NCBI GenBank assembly: GCA_023014335.1
Contig: JAECYW010000022.1
Span: 744,001-808,000 of the forward strand
DNA: 64,000 nt
Reading direction: 5' to 3'
DNA from: Galerina marginata
Lineage: Eukaryota; Basidiomycota; Agaricomycetes; Agaricales; Galerinaceae
The notes under the pieces: model-generated
Seen by the model: only the letters and a program-made list of their open reading frames with translations
What the model was told of the DNA's origin: nothing
Databases searched by the model: none
Part shown: positions 34,959-46,490 of the stretch, one piece after another
Layout of the letters: the number at the start of each line of letters is the position of its first letter
How positions within the stretch are numbered: position 1 is the first letter of the stretch
Program-made: the position numbers and the translations under genes

Positions 34959-35344
34959 GTAACCATAACAGGCAAACCTGGAGAGAATAAGAGTCAAATC
35001 AATCATCATGGACAATAAAACGTATTCTTCTAGAAAAGTGGATTCTGAACTCAATCCAAGCTAAATAAGCGCCCGTGATCTGACCATCTTCCCGTCCATA
35101 TAGGATCCGACAAACGAGCCCATGTTACTTTGAGATGAAGCGTTCGTTTCAAGGTCTCGATAAAACTCTCCCAGCCACCACTCTCATCCTTGAGAATAAA
35201 ATAGCAAGATAGATCCTGTGAAACCCAGAAAACGTGGATAGCCGCGAGGTAGCGGGTACCGTAAGAAGTGCAGCCTCGTTGGAAACATGCGGAGTTCATT
35301 ATTGGTTTGAAGCAATCGAGTTTGTGATTGAGCTATAATGTTCT
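34959..35344. other. Spacer between Hsp70-like copy 5 and the F-box-like gene
   Basis: An 82-codon minus-strand ORF at 35051-35299 lies downstream of the F-box-like gene but does not splice onto it with a supported junction. It is left as unassigned. Confidence 0.35.
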
Positions 35345-37439
35345 TCAGAGTCGGAATCCTTTTGATGGCCAGGGCAAATCCAACGGCGAAATGTCGAGAT
35401 CCTTTACTTCAAAGACGATTTTTACTGCCTGCGCCGAATCGCGAATAGCTACGGCGGAGTTTAAGTCACTAGCGATGATGCTTTGATAGAAACTTACGGT
35501 TGGATTGCGATATATACAAGAGAGTGTTCATATCCTTGATCGCCCATCTAAAGTCCTTTAAGGAAGACTTGAAGGCAGGTGCCCACTTCTCCAAAACGCG
35601 TGATGCGGATGTGCAAAGTTTGTGCTTTGGATGACCTGGGGGGTACCAGGAGCTTAATCGGTGCATGATTTGATGAAGGCCTGAGATCTATAAAGTAGAT
35701 CTGCGAATTAATGATCCTTCGGCAATAGGGGACGGCGAGTACGGTCAACTCACATAAATATCCGTTGCCTGGCTGATATCGAGTGTTGCAATAGAAGAAC
35801 CAACAGTAGAAGCTTTGCGATTCCAACACAGTTTCAGTCGATTCTTCGAACTCGAAGGTATCGACATATCGAAGACTTCCGGAATGTAAGGAATCAATCT
35901 TTGCTTTAATTGCGTCAGAGTGGTGGCGAGCATGGAATTGGGCCAATCTTGAAACTCTCGCTGTTCGAGTTCTGATATGCCCGGGGTATTGAACTCAATA
36001 TAGATCGCTTGCATGTGTCGAAGTTCTTCAGAGTCGGCGTGGCGAGATTTGCTGTGTATGTCACTTCGAGACGCGGCAAACAAGTTAAGTTGGTCCCTCA
36101 TATCGGCGGACAGTGGCTCAGTGACGAAAAATTCGCAAATTTGAAGAAGAGGCGCGACAGTGAAACCACTGGCCGTCTCTGTCAGTGCACTTATATCCTC
36201 AATGCTCGGTAGGTTGATGTTGAGATGGGTGATAAGCGGAGTTTGCCACAGGAGGTCGACCAGTTGTCCGCTAGTCCTTTCTCGGGATCGTACGAACAAC
36301 CTCTTCAATTTGGACGAGGACTGGGATCGCGAGATCATGGAAGATATCGAAAACAGGGAAATCTCAACATCCGACACTAGTTGAAACTCTTCCAGACTTG
36401 GAACGACAATGGAATTGAGGAAGGATCGGGACGGTGTCCGCGGTTGGAACCGAATCTTCATTACAACCAACTGCGGTAACACATTCATTGGCCACGAAAT
36501 TCCTTTAGACTCAAGACCGAGGATTGTGAGGCTAGTTAAAGTCGGAGAGGATAGAATGCCGTGACCCGTTTGGGTCCTCGTTCGTTGTGCAGAAGGAAGG
36601 AGGAATCGAGCTTGCGTAGGTCCATATATCGCAACTTTCTGAAGCCGCGGAGCGTCTTGCAAAAATTCAAAGACAGAATCAGTATACGTCGCTACCCGCC
36701 CATGGTAGCGAGTGTGGACGACAATTGCCTGCAGACCTGGCAACTTCCCCTTCAGCCCCCCGAAAAAAAGAAGTGCTGGAAGTGGAAGTTCGATTCTGAC
36801 CTGGCGCCACCTTGGGGAATGTGGAAAGAGGAGGTCGAAGATAGGATGAGGGACGCTAAATAGTAGAGAACTGTGGAGGTAGACGTCCACTGGGGCATTG
36901 TGCGACCTTTTCAGCACTTCCGCTAGCAACGAAAGGAACTTCGGCTCCCTCGTCTTTTTGTCGCCCAAGTCAATCGTAGGCAGTCGGCTCCATAGGCTAG
37001 AAAGAGAAAGCGCCGTTCTTCGCCAAAGGTGGGATACTTGGCATAAGGTCCAAGGAAGACTGCTTGTGGGATATGGCTTGTAGTTCTCCCGGGTCTCATC
37101 CGGAACGTTTCGCGATGAAGCCACGAGAATCAATTCCAGGATCTCAACTGGGATATTGTTTATAGGTGATGATATGACTTGATGTGTGACCATATCATGG
37201 GCGGCACTGCTAGGTTTAGGACGGAGGATGTGATGAAAGAGGCTTTCATGTATCATTCCCTCGACTCGCGAAGTTGGGTCCTGGGATTCGGACGCGGTAC
37301 CGCCTATGGGCTGGATCTTTTCCTCTGTTGGTGCAAAGCTGGCGGAAAGCTGGTGCGGCAAAGACGAGTTCTGGTTTCCTGGTTTATCCACCAGAGATTC
37401 TTCCTTTCCGGAGGGTTCCTTGGCCTGTCCGGACCTCAT
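35345..37439 (-). CDS. F-box-like protein with leucine-rich C-terminus
   Basis: This is a probable SCF substrate adaptor of the large agaricomycete F-box-like family. The long first exon (37439 to about 35753) starts with a disordered stretch of about 90 residues. The F-box-like block follows (NNIPVEILELILVAS, then PWTLCQVSHLWRRTALSLSSLWSRL). Degenerate leucine-rich repeats cover the remainder. The exon does not end at its own stop: a GTGAGT donor at about 35752 splices to an exon encoding ISGLHQIMHRLSSWYPPGHP and so on. A GTAAGT donor at about 35507 then leads to a last exon encoding KIVFEVKDLDISPLDL, ending at TGA 35345. That final segment has the usual hydrophobic/charged character of an F-box C-terminus. 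The true start could be a later ATG, since the first 90 residues are low-complexity. Confidence 0.78.
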
Positions 37440-38553
37440 TTGCTTCTAGTTCCACCAACTAATCTATAGCAAATGGATTACAAATTCAGAACTTTCAAAC
37501 CCTTTGAGAGTTAAGAATACCTTTACTTGAGTGTGCTGCGAAATGCTAAAAAGTGCTCCTCGAGGAGTCGTTGTCGTCGTCGTCTTGTAGTAGAGACTTC
37601 CCAGACCGAGGCTGTTCAGCTATCACAGGTATGACACTGACAGATCCGTGTCAATATGACTCGAAAACCACCAGAATTATGTGTTTCGTTCATCGCATTG
37701 ACAAATAACATTGGCACAATTCTGCGAGGAGTGGCAAACGATGTATGATTCAAGTTCAAGTTGAACGAGAGGTCGACCCGTACGTGTGAATCAACGGATC
37801 GGAATGATGGCATCAGAAAATTGCCTTTCTGGGGAGCTAATTCATCGCTTGCACAGGCGCCAACATTCGCAATTGAGCAAAAAGGTTGATATTTCAGAGA
37901 AAAGACTAGAAAAGATCGCGTAGGAGTCTTTTAAATCCTAAGTTGCTGTTGGAAATCATAAACAAACGGGGAAAGCAAGGACATTTGTCAAGATGACCCA
38001 AAATCGAAAATACCGTGACATTCAGAGGGAAGGATTACATTACTAGTGTCGGCCTGAGTTGCTTGTCAGAGCGTGTATATTTTAGTACTAAAACGCCTAG
38101 AGGTGCATTATTTGCGAAGATTGTTCATCATACATTGATAATCTGCGAGGTGAACAAGCACTTCAAGACTCTGCACCTGTTTGTCCCTTTCTTGACGTCG
38201 CATCGTACTCTGCGATTGTTAACAGCTTCCTAGACAAAGATGTTGGCCGCCGTACTGAACTGAAATTAATTTGATAAACAGACAGGTGAGTTTTGGGGCC
38301 ACGGAGAACATCTCATACAGTGAGACGACCGCAATCCTGGAGACATTACAGTAAGCGTCAGCAAAGTATAGAAGGAATTTACGAACGTACGATAGTTCTT
38401 CGAAGGATATAAGAGGGCACGCCTTACTCACTATCCAATAAGCATTTTTGTAGTTAACGGCCCGGTGAAAGTCGCGGGCGACTTCACCAAGTCCCAGTCA
38501 CATCTCGAAGTGCCCAGCAATCGTCCTTCAGCGTCAAAGGCGGATCATTCGGG
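37440..38553. other. 1.1-kb intergenic region without a recognised gene
   Basis: Small ORFs on both strands show no family motif. No repeat or RNA was recognised. Confidence 0.4.
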
Positions 38554-39292
38554 TTAGGTACGGGCCAAAATATCGTCTGGCGAGGTCATCGTCGTCGGAC
38601 CTAGATGTTCGAGAGGGAGAGTCCCCTCAAGCACATTTGCTAGCCTTCCAGAGGAAGCGACGTCGGAGTATATATATAGAGCCCCGAGAGCAAAATCAGG
38701 GATCGGACGGAACAAAAGATCGCCCCGGAACCATGTGAGCTTGAGGTGATCACCAGGTTCGGGCAGCTGGAGCAGTCGACCTGTCGAGCTGCCATTATAG
38801 TGAGGTGGTACCAGGGAGAAATTGAAGTGTTGAATATTACACTTGGGAGGATAGATTATCCTCTCGAATCTTGAAAAGTTTTGAGAGAATGGTCCACTTT
38901 GAACGCCCAACCTCGATCGGGGCACTGCTCGCTAGGATAACGGAGGACGCGATTATAAAGCTTCCTGTTGGTCTTTCGAGGTACAGTGGATTAATTGGGG
39001 CAATTTCGAACATATCAAAGGTGGTGTCAAGATTGACGTTCAATGAAGCAAAGGAGGAGGGTCCTATGAGACAAAATCGGCTTTTGCTGTTTTCCAGGTA
39101 CGGCGTAATGTCATGATTTGCCTCGACCTGCAGTTTTTGCTCGGTCTGTGCTTGATCAACATTGATGGTAGGCAGTTGTCTCCCTAGTGTCGACCTGGAT
39201 ATGGTTGCATCTCTCCACAGCCCACAGACCTGAGATACATACTTCCCAAGGAACTTGGAACGGGGACATCCTGAGGAAGATATAATCTTCAA
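38554..39292 (-). pseudogene. Relic of an F-box-like gene
   Basis: The minus strand encodes YVSQVCGLWRDATISRS followed by LGRQLPTINVD, close in pattern to the F-box block of the gene at 35345-37439 (CQVSHLWRRTALSLS and SRLPTIDLGD). The frame continues to 38837 and then shifts: an overlapping frame (38925-38554) continues with a leucine-rich-like segment. The N-terminal F-box helix before VSQVC is missing, and no start or splice sites restore a full gene. It is best read as a decayed paralogue of the adjacent F-box-like gene. Confidence 0.5.
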
Positions 39293-40107
39293 ATTTGGGC
39301 GAAAGTCTTTGAACCGATATGGCAGACGGCAGGCACCAGCTACTCCGCTTGTTCGGAAACGAATTGGGGTGGATGAGTTATCAAGGGTTCAAAAGATTCC
39401 GGGGTACGTTCTATGATAATGGTTAATGGACTCCACTGGCTTGCGAAACTTGAAAGCTCTGAAGGAAGATTAGGCTTCTTCATGTCGCCCATTTTCGACT
39501 CGGATGACGACCAACTTCTAGATTTACTCTGCGCAGAAACTCTTCCCAACGCCGTTGAAAGCTGTAAGTTAGCGACCAGAAATATGTCCGTTTTGCCATC
39601 AATGTGAGTAAAAACGCACTCACTGGCTCGTCGTTGAGGGAAAGGACTGGAGCAGACTCGGAGAAATTAAGGACTATGGCCGTGGGTAAGGTTGGTTGTG
39701 CCCGATCAGATGACAATCATCTGAATCTCCGCCAGTTGATTCACCTGTTCACTTTTCAGCAGCGACACCTCCACCTCCCTTCACAATGATCTCTACAGGC
39801 CGAGCGACCAAAAGAGTCTTCGAGTGTTTGGTTTAACCAAGTAAGTCCGCCCTAGATAGCCTCAGTCGAGCATGAGTGGAGGTATATATGTATTATCAAG
39901 TTCACAGAGGGTGCAATAATTTCATAAGTATGTTGATTCTTGGACGGACATTTAAGTATTAATAAACTGTCACACCCTCAGGGAATGGCGAGAGGGACTT
40001 TCCGACTCTGTCGAAGGCCCTGTATTAAAGTCGTCTGACGACGGCCATGCATACTCGAGTATCCTTTTCCACCATCCAACGTACCGCCACTGACCTCCTC
40101 GCACCTA
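39293..40107. other. Spacer between F-box relic and first receptor gene
   Basis: Short overlapping ORFs at 39340-39789 have no recognised motif and could be further remnants of the F-box-like locus. The last 100 bp are presumed promoter of the receptor gene. Confidence 0.35.
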
Positions 40108-41428
40108 ATGGCCGTTGTGACGCTTCCACTCCAGTCATACCTGGGCTGGAAAGGTAAAACTTATTTATCGTGTTTCTACCTTGTACTGATGGATATATCC
40201 TCCAGTGTCTCTATCGATCTTACAAGTTGTGGCCATATCGTCAGCGGTCTACCGCCTTGTACATCGTTTTCGTATCCGAAAAACCTGGTGGGATGATTAC
40301 ACAGTCCTCGTTGCATTGGTCTTGGACATCGCCTACTGGCCACTCTTTTTTGTTCAATTTCCCGACAGAAGTAGGTACACACATTTCTAGGGCGGCAGAT
40401 CCTGGTTGAATTTTTTAGTTCATAGCAAAAACCTCACAGGGGACCGGAGAATTTTGAATTCGTACTGGATCGCACTCTTACCATATAGTATCATCGTTTG
40501 GTATGCGATGCCGACTTTCATTCCCTTATCCAGCTGATCATCTTGGTATTAAACCAGGACTACCAGGGTCTCCCTCTCCCTTTCGCTAGCAAGGATATTT
40601 CCCTGGAAACATCCTGCACGCCTGTGGTCCTTCATTCTAGCTGCCATTATGGTCCTTTCGTGTATCGCTTGCGTTCTTATCTCGACGGTATCTTGCAAAC
40701 AGCCGTCGCGTTTGATTGTCTTGGGCGAACCCAGAAAATGTATATTGGGAATTGGAGGATTTCCGGTTCAAAACATCTTTGTCTTTGCAAGTGCGTATAA
40801 AATTGCAATTCACAGGTGCGCTAATTCCTAACTCACCTCTATAGATGATTTAATAAGCGACATTTTACTCATTATTTCACCGCTCATTTTATTCTGGCGT
40901 CTGAAGCTCCCTCGTCAAGAGCGCCGTCTCATTTTGGTCGTGTTCTGTGGAAGCATTTTGACGCTGCTATTCGTGATCGCCTTCGCGACAATTGCTCTGA
41001 ACAAAAAAATATCGCTGGGACAAGATTTTTCGATTTTAATGGCAGGGCTATTCCATATCGAGGTGCGGCCTTTTCTTTCTCTCGGCAACGCTGTCCATGG
41101 AGTTGAAGTGTAGCTTTAGGTCGCCATTTCGCTTTTTGTGTGCAACCTTACCGTTGTCTCGACGTCTTCATATCGAGCCCTCTTCAGACGTCATAATCAA
41201 GATAGGCCGGTGACTGAGTGCACGTGTGCCACTACGGAGGCAGCATCAGAATCGCAAGAGCGTTCGCAGCAATGTACTTGTCCTTCTGGCCAGGCCCCGA
41301 CTCCTTTGACTCTCACCGAAATCTCGAGCTTCCCATCTTTCCCTCCTGAAAACACTTCTGATCGTTCCGATTGTCCTCATGACATCACTTCCCAATCCTT
41401 AGCGTCGGTACCGCCCGCGGTACCTTGA
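40108..41428 (+). CDS. Fungal rhodopsin-like / PTH11-related seven-helix membrane protein, copy A
   Basis: This is a plasma-membrane protein of the fungal rhodopsin-domain type, a group that includes PTH11-like candidate receptors. The start is ATG 40108. Splicing the first intron (about 40155-40204) joins LGWKG-type sequence to VSLSILQVVAISSAVYRLVHRFRIRKTWWDDYTVL. The YRLxHRFRxRxxWWDD block is the family hallmark. Later exons encode further helices (ILLIISPLIFWRLKLP-like region near 40860-40920; LLFVIAFATIA) and the CNLTVVSTSSYRALFRR segment. The cytoplasmic tail has CTCPSGQAPTPLTLTEIS, then ends at 41428. The same tail motif is in copies B-D. No CFEM domain is seen. The ligand is unknown. 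Confidence 0.75.
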
Positions 41429-43218
41429 GAGGTAGAAAATGGAATGGATTATGTCCAGAGCACGCCCACGATGCAGCTGAATGATCGAGGAGCAATTTCA
41501 ATGCACAGGAATACGCAAGTGATTGGTCATGGGTAAAAATCAAGTTATGCATGGGATGAAATTTCATGGGGGCAATATGTGGCCGAATGAAGGACGAAGG
41601 AACCCAAAATTGTGCTGAATTTGAGTCTGGTGGGAAACATGGACGTCTTGGGGCGGAGTGGTCGAAGATGACAATGCTGAACATAATACTAGATCCGTCA
41701 CGCCATAAATCAAATCATTAGGTCAAAAAAGAAAGTGCGAGGATTGTCGACTGTAGCCGCATGGCTTCTGCACGACGTACGGTCGAAATTCCAAGTTCGA
41801 GAGCCAACAACGGGTTGCCATCGAAAAGATAAAATTTTTGTGCAAGGGTAGAGGTTTTGGTTAAGAAGGATGATCATCGATCATCTCTTAAGTATGCACT
41901 GCAGATTCCGAGTGCCTCGGTCCTTAATTTAAAGCTGGATGCTAAATTTGCGCATTGAATGGCAAAAGTGGTCGCCAGAACTGGGTATATTCTAGCACAG
42001 GTAAAGGCCTAGGAACCAGTGAATTATTTGCGAGGGTGGTCCTTTATCCACCTATTTACTACTTGCGGAAGAGGACAAGCAGTCGATTGTCCCTTCCCCG
42101 ATGTCGAATCGTACATCTGTTTGCAACATTCATAGAGGTTTCTCATATGCATTTCGCACTTTTCTGGAGAGTATGTGTTCTTGTTCATACATGACTGCAA
42201 AGAGCAGGCTAAAAGACAGTAAAAACCTGGTTAATATCTTCATTTACGACGCTTACCTTCTGCCTGACACGGGGGTTCCTGGAGAGTTTGGTCTCATTAG
42301 CGGTGAAGAAAGGAAGAAACAATAAAATAAGTAGATCGCACTTGCTTGGGCATTTTATGTGTGGTTATGAATTTAATCCTTCGAAAATTGTGGGGCGTTG
42401 AGAGTTGGTTGAGAGTTCAAGGTAGAAATGACGATGACGACAGGGGTGATGGCTGTGTCGTCTAATTTGGTAGCTTTGGCTGTGTTTAGAATGACGGTGA
42501 TCGCGGTTCAGAAAACTCTCAGCTGCTTCAAGTCCAACTTGAACCTGTCCTCTTCCTTGACATATCTTTCTCGCAGGCTGCAGCTCTGAGCTCGTAGACA
42601 TTGTTTCGCTTAGGAGTTGAATATGCCTCTGAAGCTTGTTTTTCAAGCTTGATTTCGATGGACCAACCACCACTTGCAAGCGTAATGCGCAGCCCTCTGA
42701 TCCTATGTGTCAGGTTAAAATTATTGTGATAAACCTCCGTGGATCTTCATCCGTTCCGTCCTCATTGAAATAATGAAGGCCAGAGCAGACTTTTCGTCCG
42801 ATGAGGCCTACTCGGAGGAGATTTTCCTAGGTGTGCTATCTGTATTTTCTTTGACAAGACAACTAAAATAACTTAAACAGCAGCAGTGAAATACCATGCG
42901 CTTTATACCGTCAAATTTAACCCGAGTTTGCCCTCTCGGCGATCTTGGTCTTGGGATCTACTCAGCAGCCTCAGCACGAATAGAGATCGAAATTCTCGGG
43001 TTCGCGTTTCCTTGACGTTTCCTGGCACGTGCCGCAAATGCAGCAGCTATTTTTGAGATCAGCACCCAAGGCTATGTCGGAGCGGATAGAAGAATACATT
43101 CCTTTGCGGCGATGGCGATGCCGCCTGGCGCAAAATCCTTGGAGTGCGGATTCTGTTGCTTTCGTTGCGTTTCTCCCGCTCATCCATCAACATTTTTCTC
43201 ATTCGTACTTAGCAGGCC
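41429..43218. other. 1.8-kb intergenic region without a recognised gene
   Basis: ORFs of up to about 100 codons occur on both strands (for example 42365-42679 minus), but none has a known motif or convincing splice partners. The last few hundred bases are presumed promoter of the next gene. Confidence 0.4.
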
Positions 43219-44601
43219 ATGTCCGCCATCAGCTCTCAGGCAGGGCCTTCAGTTACAGGCGTGGTCTCGGCTGCTTTTACACCCTCTTCCGCCCACTTCA
43301 GTTCCTCTGCTTTTACGCCTTCCTCTATTTTCACAGTTTCCACCACTTTTCGACCTTCTTCGAGCAGGCCTTTGAGCTCAGCCGTCAGAACAGGCCAACG
43401 TTTTTCTTCCAGCACAGTAGCACTTTCTACTTCGTCGCCACTCCCTTCGCAATCTGTCATCCTCGCGGCAGGAGTTCAAGCTTCGAAGTCGAATTCGGGT
43501 CTCAATGCAGGCGAAATTGCTGCGATCGCTGCATGCTCCCTGATCATTTTACTAGGTCTCATAATGTGCATTCTTTTCTTTTTCTTCCGTCGTCGCCAAC
43601 ACCGCCAATCAGGATATCATGATGCCCCTCCACCCCGAGCCATAGGATCGATGGAAAAATATAGAGAAGACGGCTCTCAATACGCGCCTCAACGTTCGTC
43701 ATACTTTGGTCACCGAAAATCCTCGTCGTCTGAAACCCGAGGAACCGCGCCATTGCTCATGTTCCACAGTCGCACCAACTCCGATGACGACAGAGAGGCT
43801 CAGACTTACCATGAGCGGCCTATGTCGCCGTTTATCAATGGAGACGACGAAATGGTAAACATCCGACCAAGAAGCGCGGTTTCTTACGGCAATACAGCTC
43901 CTTTTGCGCAGTCCCAGGAGAATAATTTGGATTCTGTTTCATTGCTCCCCTCTACCCAACCAACATTGCGACCAACATCACTTCCTCCTTTGGTCATTCC
44001 GGACCAAGCCCCACTTCCTTTACCCGTTCCAGAGCAAGCACCACCTTCTCGTCGGCCTTCAAGGGGTAAGCAATCCGTTCGCAACTCCCGTCGTGCTTCC
44101 AACGTGGTCGATGCTGGGTACGACTCCGACGATTCTGCGTCACTGTATTCTCAAGCTTCGGCCTCTACACTGGTGCCTTCCTCCAAGTCACTTTCAGCAA
44201 CCTGGCAGTCCGTGAATGAACCATTCCTTCATCGGCCTTTACCTCCTACAACTGTGCCACTACCCTCAATTCCGCAGTCACCGCCAAATATCGGAGCGGG
44301 CCCAGAGTTTGATCAACGAACACCAATCAAACACTTACTACCACCTGGGCTGCGCCAGGAAGAAGAGCAGGCTGAATTACAGAGAGAACACACCGCCTTC
44401 GTCGCCCAGCTGCTTCAATCGCGCCAGAGGAACTCGCGCAATCCTCTTCCGCCCACCCGGTCGTCGAGCACCGTCTCGCACATAGAACGCAAGGACTCTA
44501 TCAAGCCCGTTTTCCCCTTGTCTGAAGCAGATAATTCACGGTCACGAAGTCGGCGTGGAAGGCTCACGAGAGATATACCGCCTGCTATGCCACCCTCATG
44601 A
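43219..44601 (+). CDS. Single-pass membrane protein with Ser/Thr-rich ectodomain (SKG6/Mid2-like layout)
   Basis: This is a single-exon gene of 460 codons starting at ATG 43219. Residues 1-90 are Ser/Thr/Pro-rich, as expected for an O-mannosylated outside part, without a clear classical signal peptide. A basic-flanked membrane helix follows (IAAIAACSLIILLGLIMCIL, then FFFFRRRQHR, about residues 97-125). The cytoplasmic tail of about 330 residues is Pro/Ser-rich and disordered, with a possible short helix (LRQEEEQAELQREHTAFV). This layout is shared by fungal wall-sensor and polarity proteins (Mid2, Axl2, Skg6 type transmembrane segment), but no enzymatic or conserved ligand domain is seen. The membrane topology is well supported; the role is inference. 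Confidence 0.75.
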   Translation: MSAISSQAGPSVTGVVSAAFTPSSAHFSSSAFTPSSIFTVSTTFRPSSSRPLSSAVRTGQRFSSSTVALSTSSPLPSQSVILAAGVQASKSNSGLNAGEIAAIAACSLIILLGLIMCILFFFFRRRQHRQSGYHDAPPPRAIGSMEKYREDGSQYAPQRSSYFGHRKSSSSETRGTAPLLMFHSRTNSDDDREAQTYHERPMSPFINGDDEMVNIRPRSAVSYGNTAPFAQSQENNLDSVSLLPSTQPTLRPTSLPPLVIPDQAPLPLPVPEQAPPSRRPSRGKQSVRNSRRASNVVDAGYDSDDSASLYSQASASTLVPSSKSLSATWQSVNEPFLHRPLPPTTVPLPSIPQSPPNIGAGPEFDQRTPIKHLLPPGLRQEEEQAELQREHTAFVAQLLQSRQRNSRNPLPPTRSSSTVSHIERKDSIKPVFPLSEADNSRSRSRRGRLTRDIPPAMPPS

Positions 44602-45193
44602 AATCCTGCTTTCGATTCGTTTTGGCATTTTGCTCTGATTACGACTTACTTTCATGGACTGTCATGCACACTTTCGTTCTTTCATTAAATTATTCCATCT
44701 GTATCATTTACTTTCTTTGCATTGCACCGTTACTACGGACAAGGAGCTGTGGACTTTGTTGTGCCAATCCAGATGCTATGCGTATAATCACCAATTACTT
44801 GCCCCCTGTAAATATATTCCCTTGCAATTACAACAAATATAAAATTTTACCCTGTGTGGGCGTCGTTGGGGCGTCGTTGACACCTCTTAAAATTGTCAAT
44901 GATCCGCCAGTAACCACATCATGCTCAGACGTCGACCACACCACTTGCTCAGCCCGGTCAATGCTCAAAATGTTCGAGTTCGCCATTCAATATTCAAAGT
45001 TCATGAGCCCAGCAAATCGCTGCATACCACTAACAGGCCGTCTATAGTACTGATTCCAGTTGCCAGGTCTTTGTTAGGACTTTCTTCGGTGGCCCAATAT
45101 CAGAACCGGATTGCATCATCGCCGGAGCCGAAAACTAAGAACGAACGTTGACCAGCAACCACCATCTCCAGCTAGTTCTTCGACATATCCCCT
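44602..45193. other. Spacer upstream of ADI1
   Basis: No gene is recognised. A short tandem repeat (GGGGCGTCGTT units) lies near 44863-44880. Confidence 0.4.
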
Positions 45194-45952
45194 ATGCGTG
45201 CTTACTACTACGACAACCTACCTGGCGATCAGCGCTTGCCGCACGACTACGTTCCATCGCGTCTTGTATCGAAGGAGACTCTGGACGCGCTGAACGTCAA
45301 GTACTGGGTTATCCCAGTCGAAGGCCACGAGCCTAAGGTCGATGCTCTCGCGAAAGAACGGGGGTACAAGAACAGGGATCTTATCAACGTGTCGAAGGAT
45401 GGTATGGGAGAGGTTTGTCCACGCATGTTGTCACTGAATTTCGCCATTGATTTATGCAATGACTAGATCTACGAGGAGAAAATCAAGACGTTCTTCCAAG
45501 AGTATGTCTGTTCTCCATCTCAGGCAAGAGGATAGATGACTTATCCAACAAGGCATATGCATGAAGACGAAGAAATTCGTTATATTCTGTCGGGAAGCGG
45601 GTTTTTTGACGTCAGGGGTGTGTGTTCCGCTTTCCTGTCTCCGTGCCTAATACTCAAGGATGATCCATGTTATCAGAGACACCAACAGATCAATGGATCC
45701 GTCTAGCAGTTGAGCCTGGAGATCTTGTGGTCATTCCTGCTGGGATCTATCATAGGTTCACCCTCGATGAAGCCAATAACATCAAGGCCATGCGTCTTTT
45801 CCAGGTCAGTGATGGAGGTCTTTCATTCAGCCCCTTGTGTCTCAATGAACTGTTAGGATGAGCCCAAGTGGATTCCATACAACCGAAGCGAGGTAACCGA
45901 CGCGAACCCACATCGTGTTCAGTATCTTCGAAGTGTTGGTGTTGGAGCGTAA
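45194..45952 (+). CDS. ADI1: Acireductone dioxygenase (methionine salvage)
   Basis: This is a cupin-fold metalloenzyme (Fe or Ni) that converts acireductone plus oxygen to the keto acid precursor of methionine and formate. The start is ATG 45194 ([18 protein letters not shown]). Introns at about 45413-45467, 45500-45552, 45618-45675 and 45806-45857 were read from splice signals. The core reads [22 protein letters not shown], with the two metal His and the Glu, followed by [17 protein letters not shown], with the third His, and ends [18 protein letters not shown]. The stop is TAA at 45952. Length is about 180 residues, normal for the family. All metal ligands are present. Confidence 0.92.
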
Positions 45953-46490
45953 TGTGGACCGGAAATGTTAGCCAATGGATAAAGCAATATGACCACTACA
46001 ACGATGTAAGATGTGTATGTAATAACTATCTAAGTATCTATCCCTCAACTACCATTTGCCTATCAAGCCTTATTCCGTTCTAACTCATTGGAACAACTCC
46101 ATGGACCATACCGTGCAGAAACCTCGGAATTCATCTACGAATAATGGGGTATCACGGTGTTTGTCGCCGCCCTAGGAAAATGTGTGCCAAATGAGAGGCA
46201 CCTTCCCAGGTCATTCCGGGCAGCCGCATAAGCTAACAGCGTCAAGAAGTGCTCGATAAGCTTCGTACTGAAGTGGAGAAAGCTGAGAGACGATGGAGCA
46301 ATTCCAAGAATGTCAGAGAAGCAGGAAATTGAAAGCTTGTATAGAGTGCAGGAGGTAATTGTTATAAAATTACATGTGTTAGATAATACCATGAATATCA
46401 GTAACCAAACGTTCGGAGGCAGCAAGGAAACTACTGGTGAAAAGTAAGTACCGTACCATAGTCGTCATTGTGTTCATCGCAAATGACGAC
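45953..46490. other. Convergent spacer between ADI1 and PFF1
   Basis: Both genes end here. No gene or RNA was recognised. Confidence 0.4.

Noticed and set aside
35051..35299. An 82-codon ORF just downstream of the F-box-like gene
   Set aside because: The F-box-like gene reaches a supported stop at 35345, and no donor connects it to this ORF.
42365..42679. A 104-codon minus-strand ORF rich in His and Ser
   Set aside because: It has no motif, no splice partners and biased composition consistent with a chance ORF in spacer DNA.
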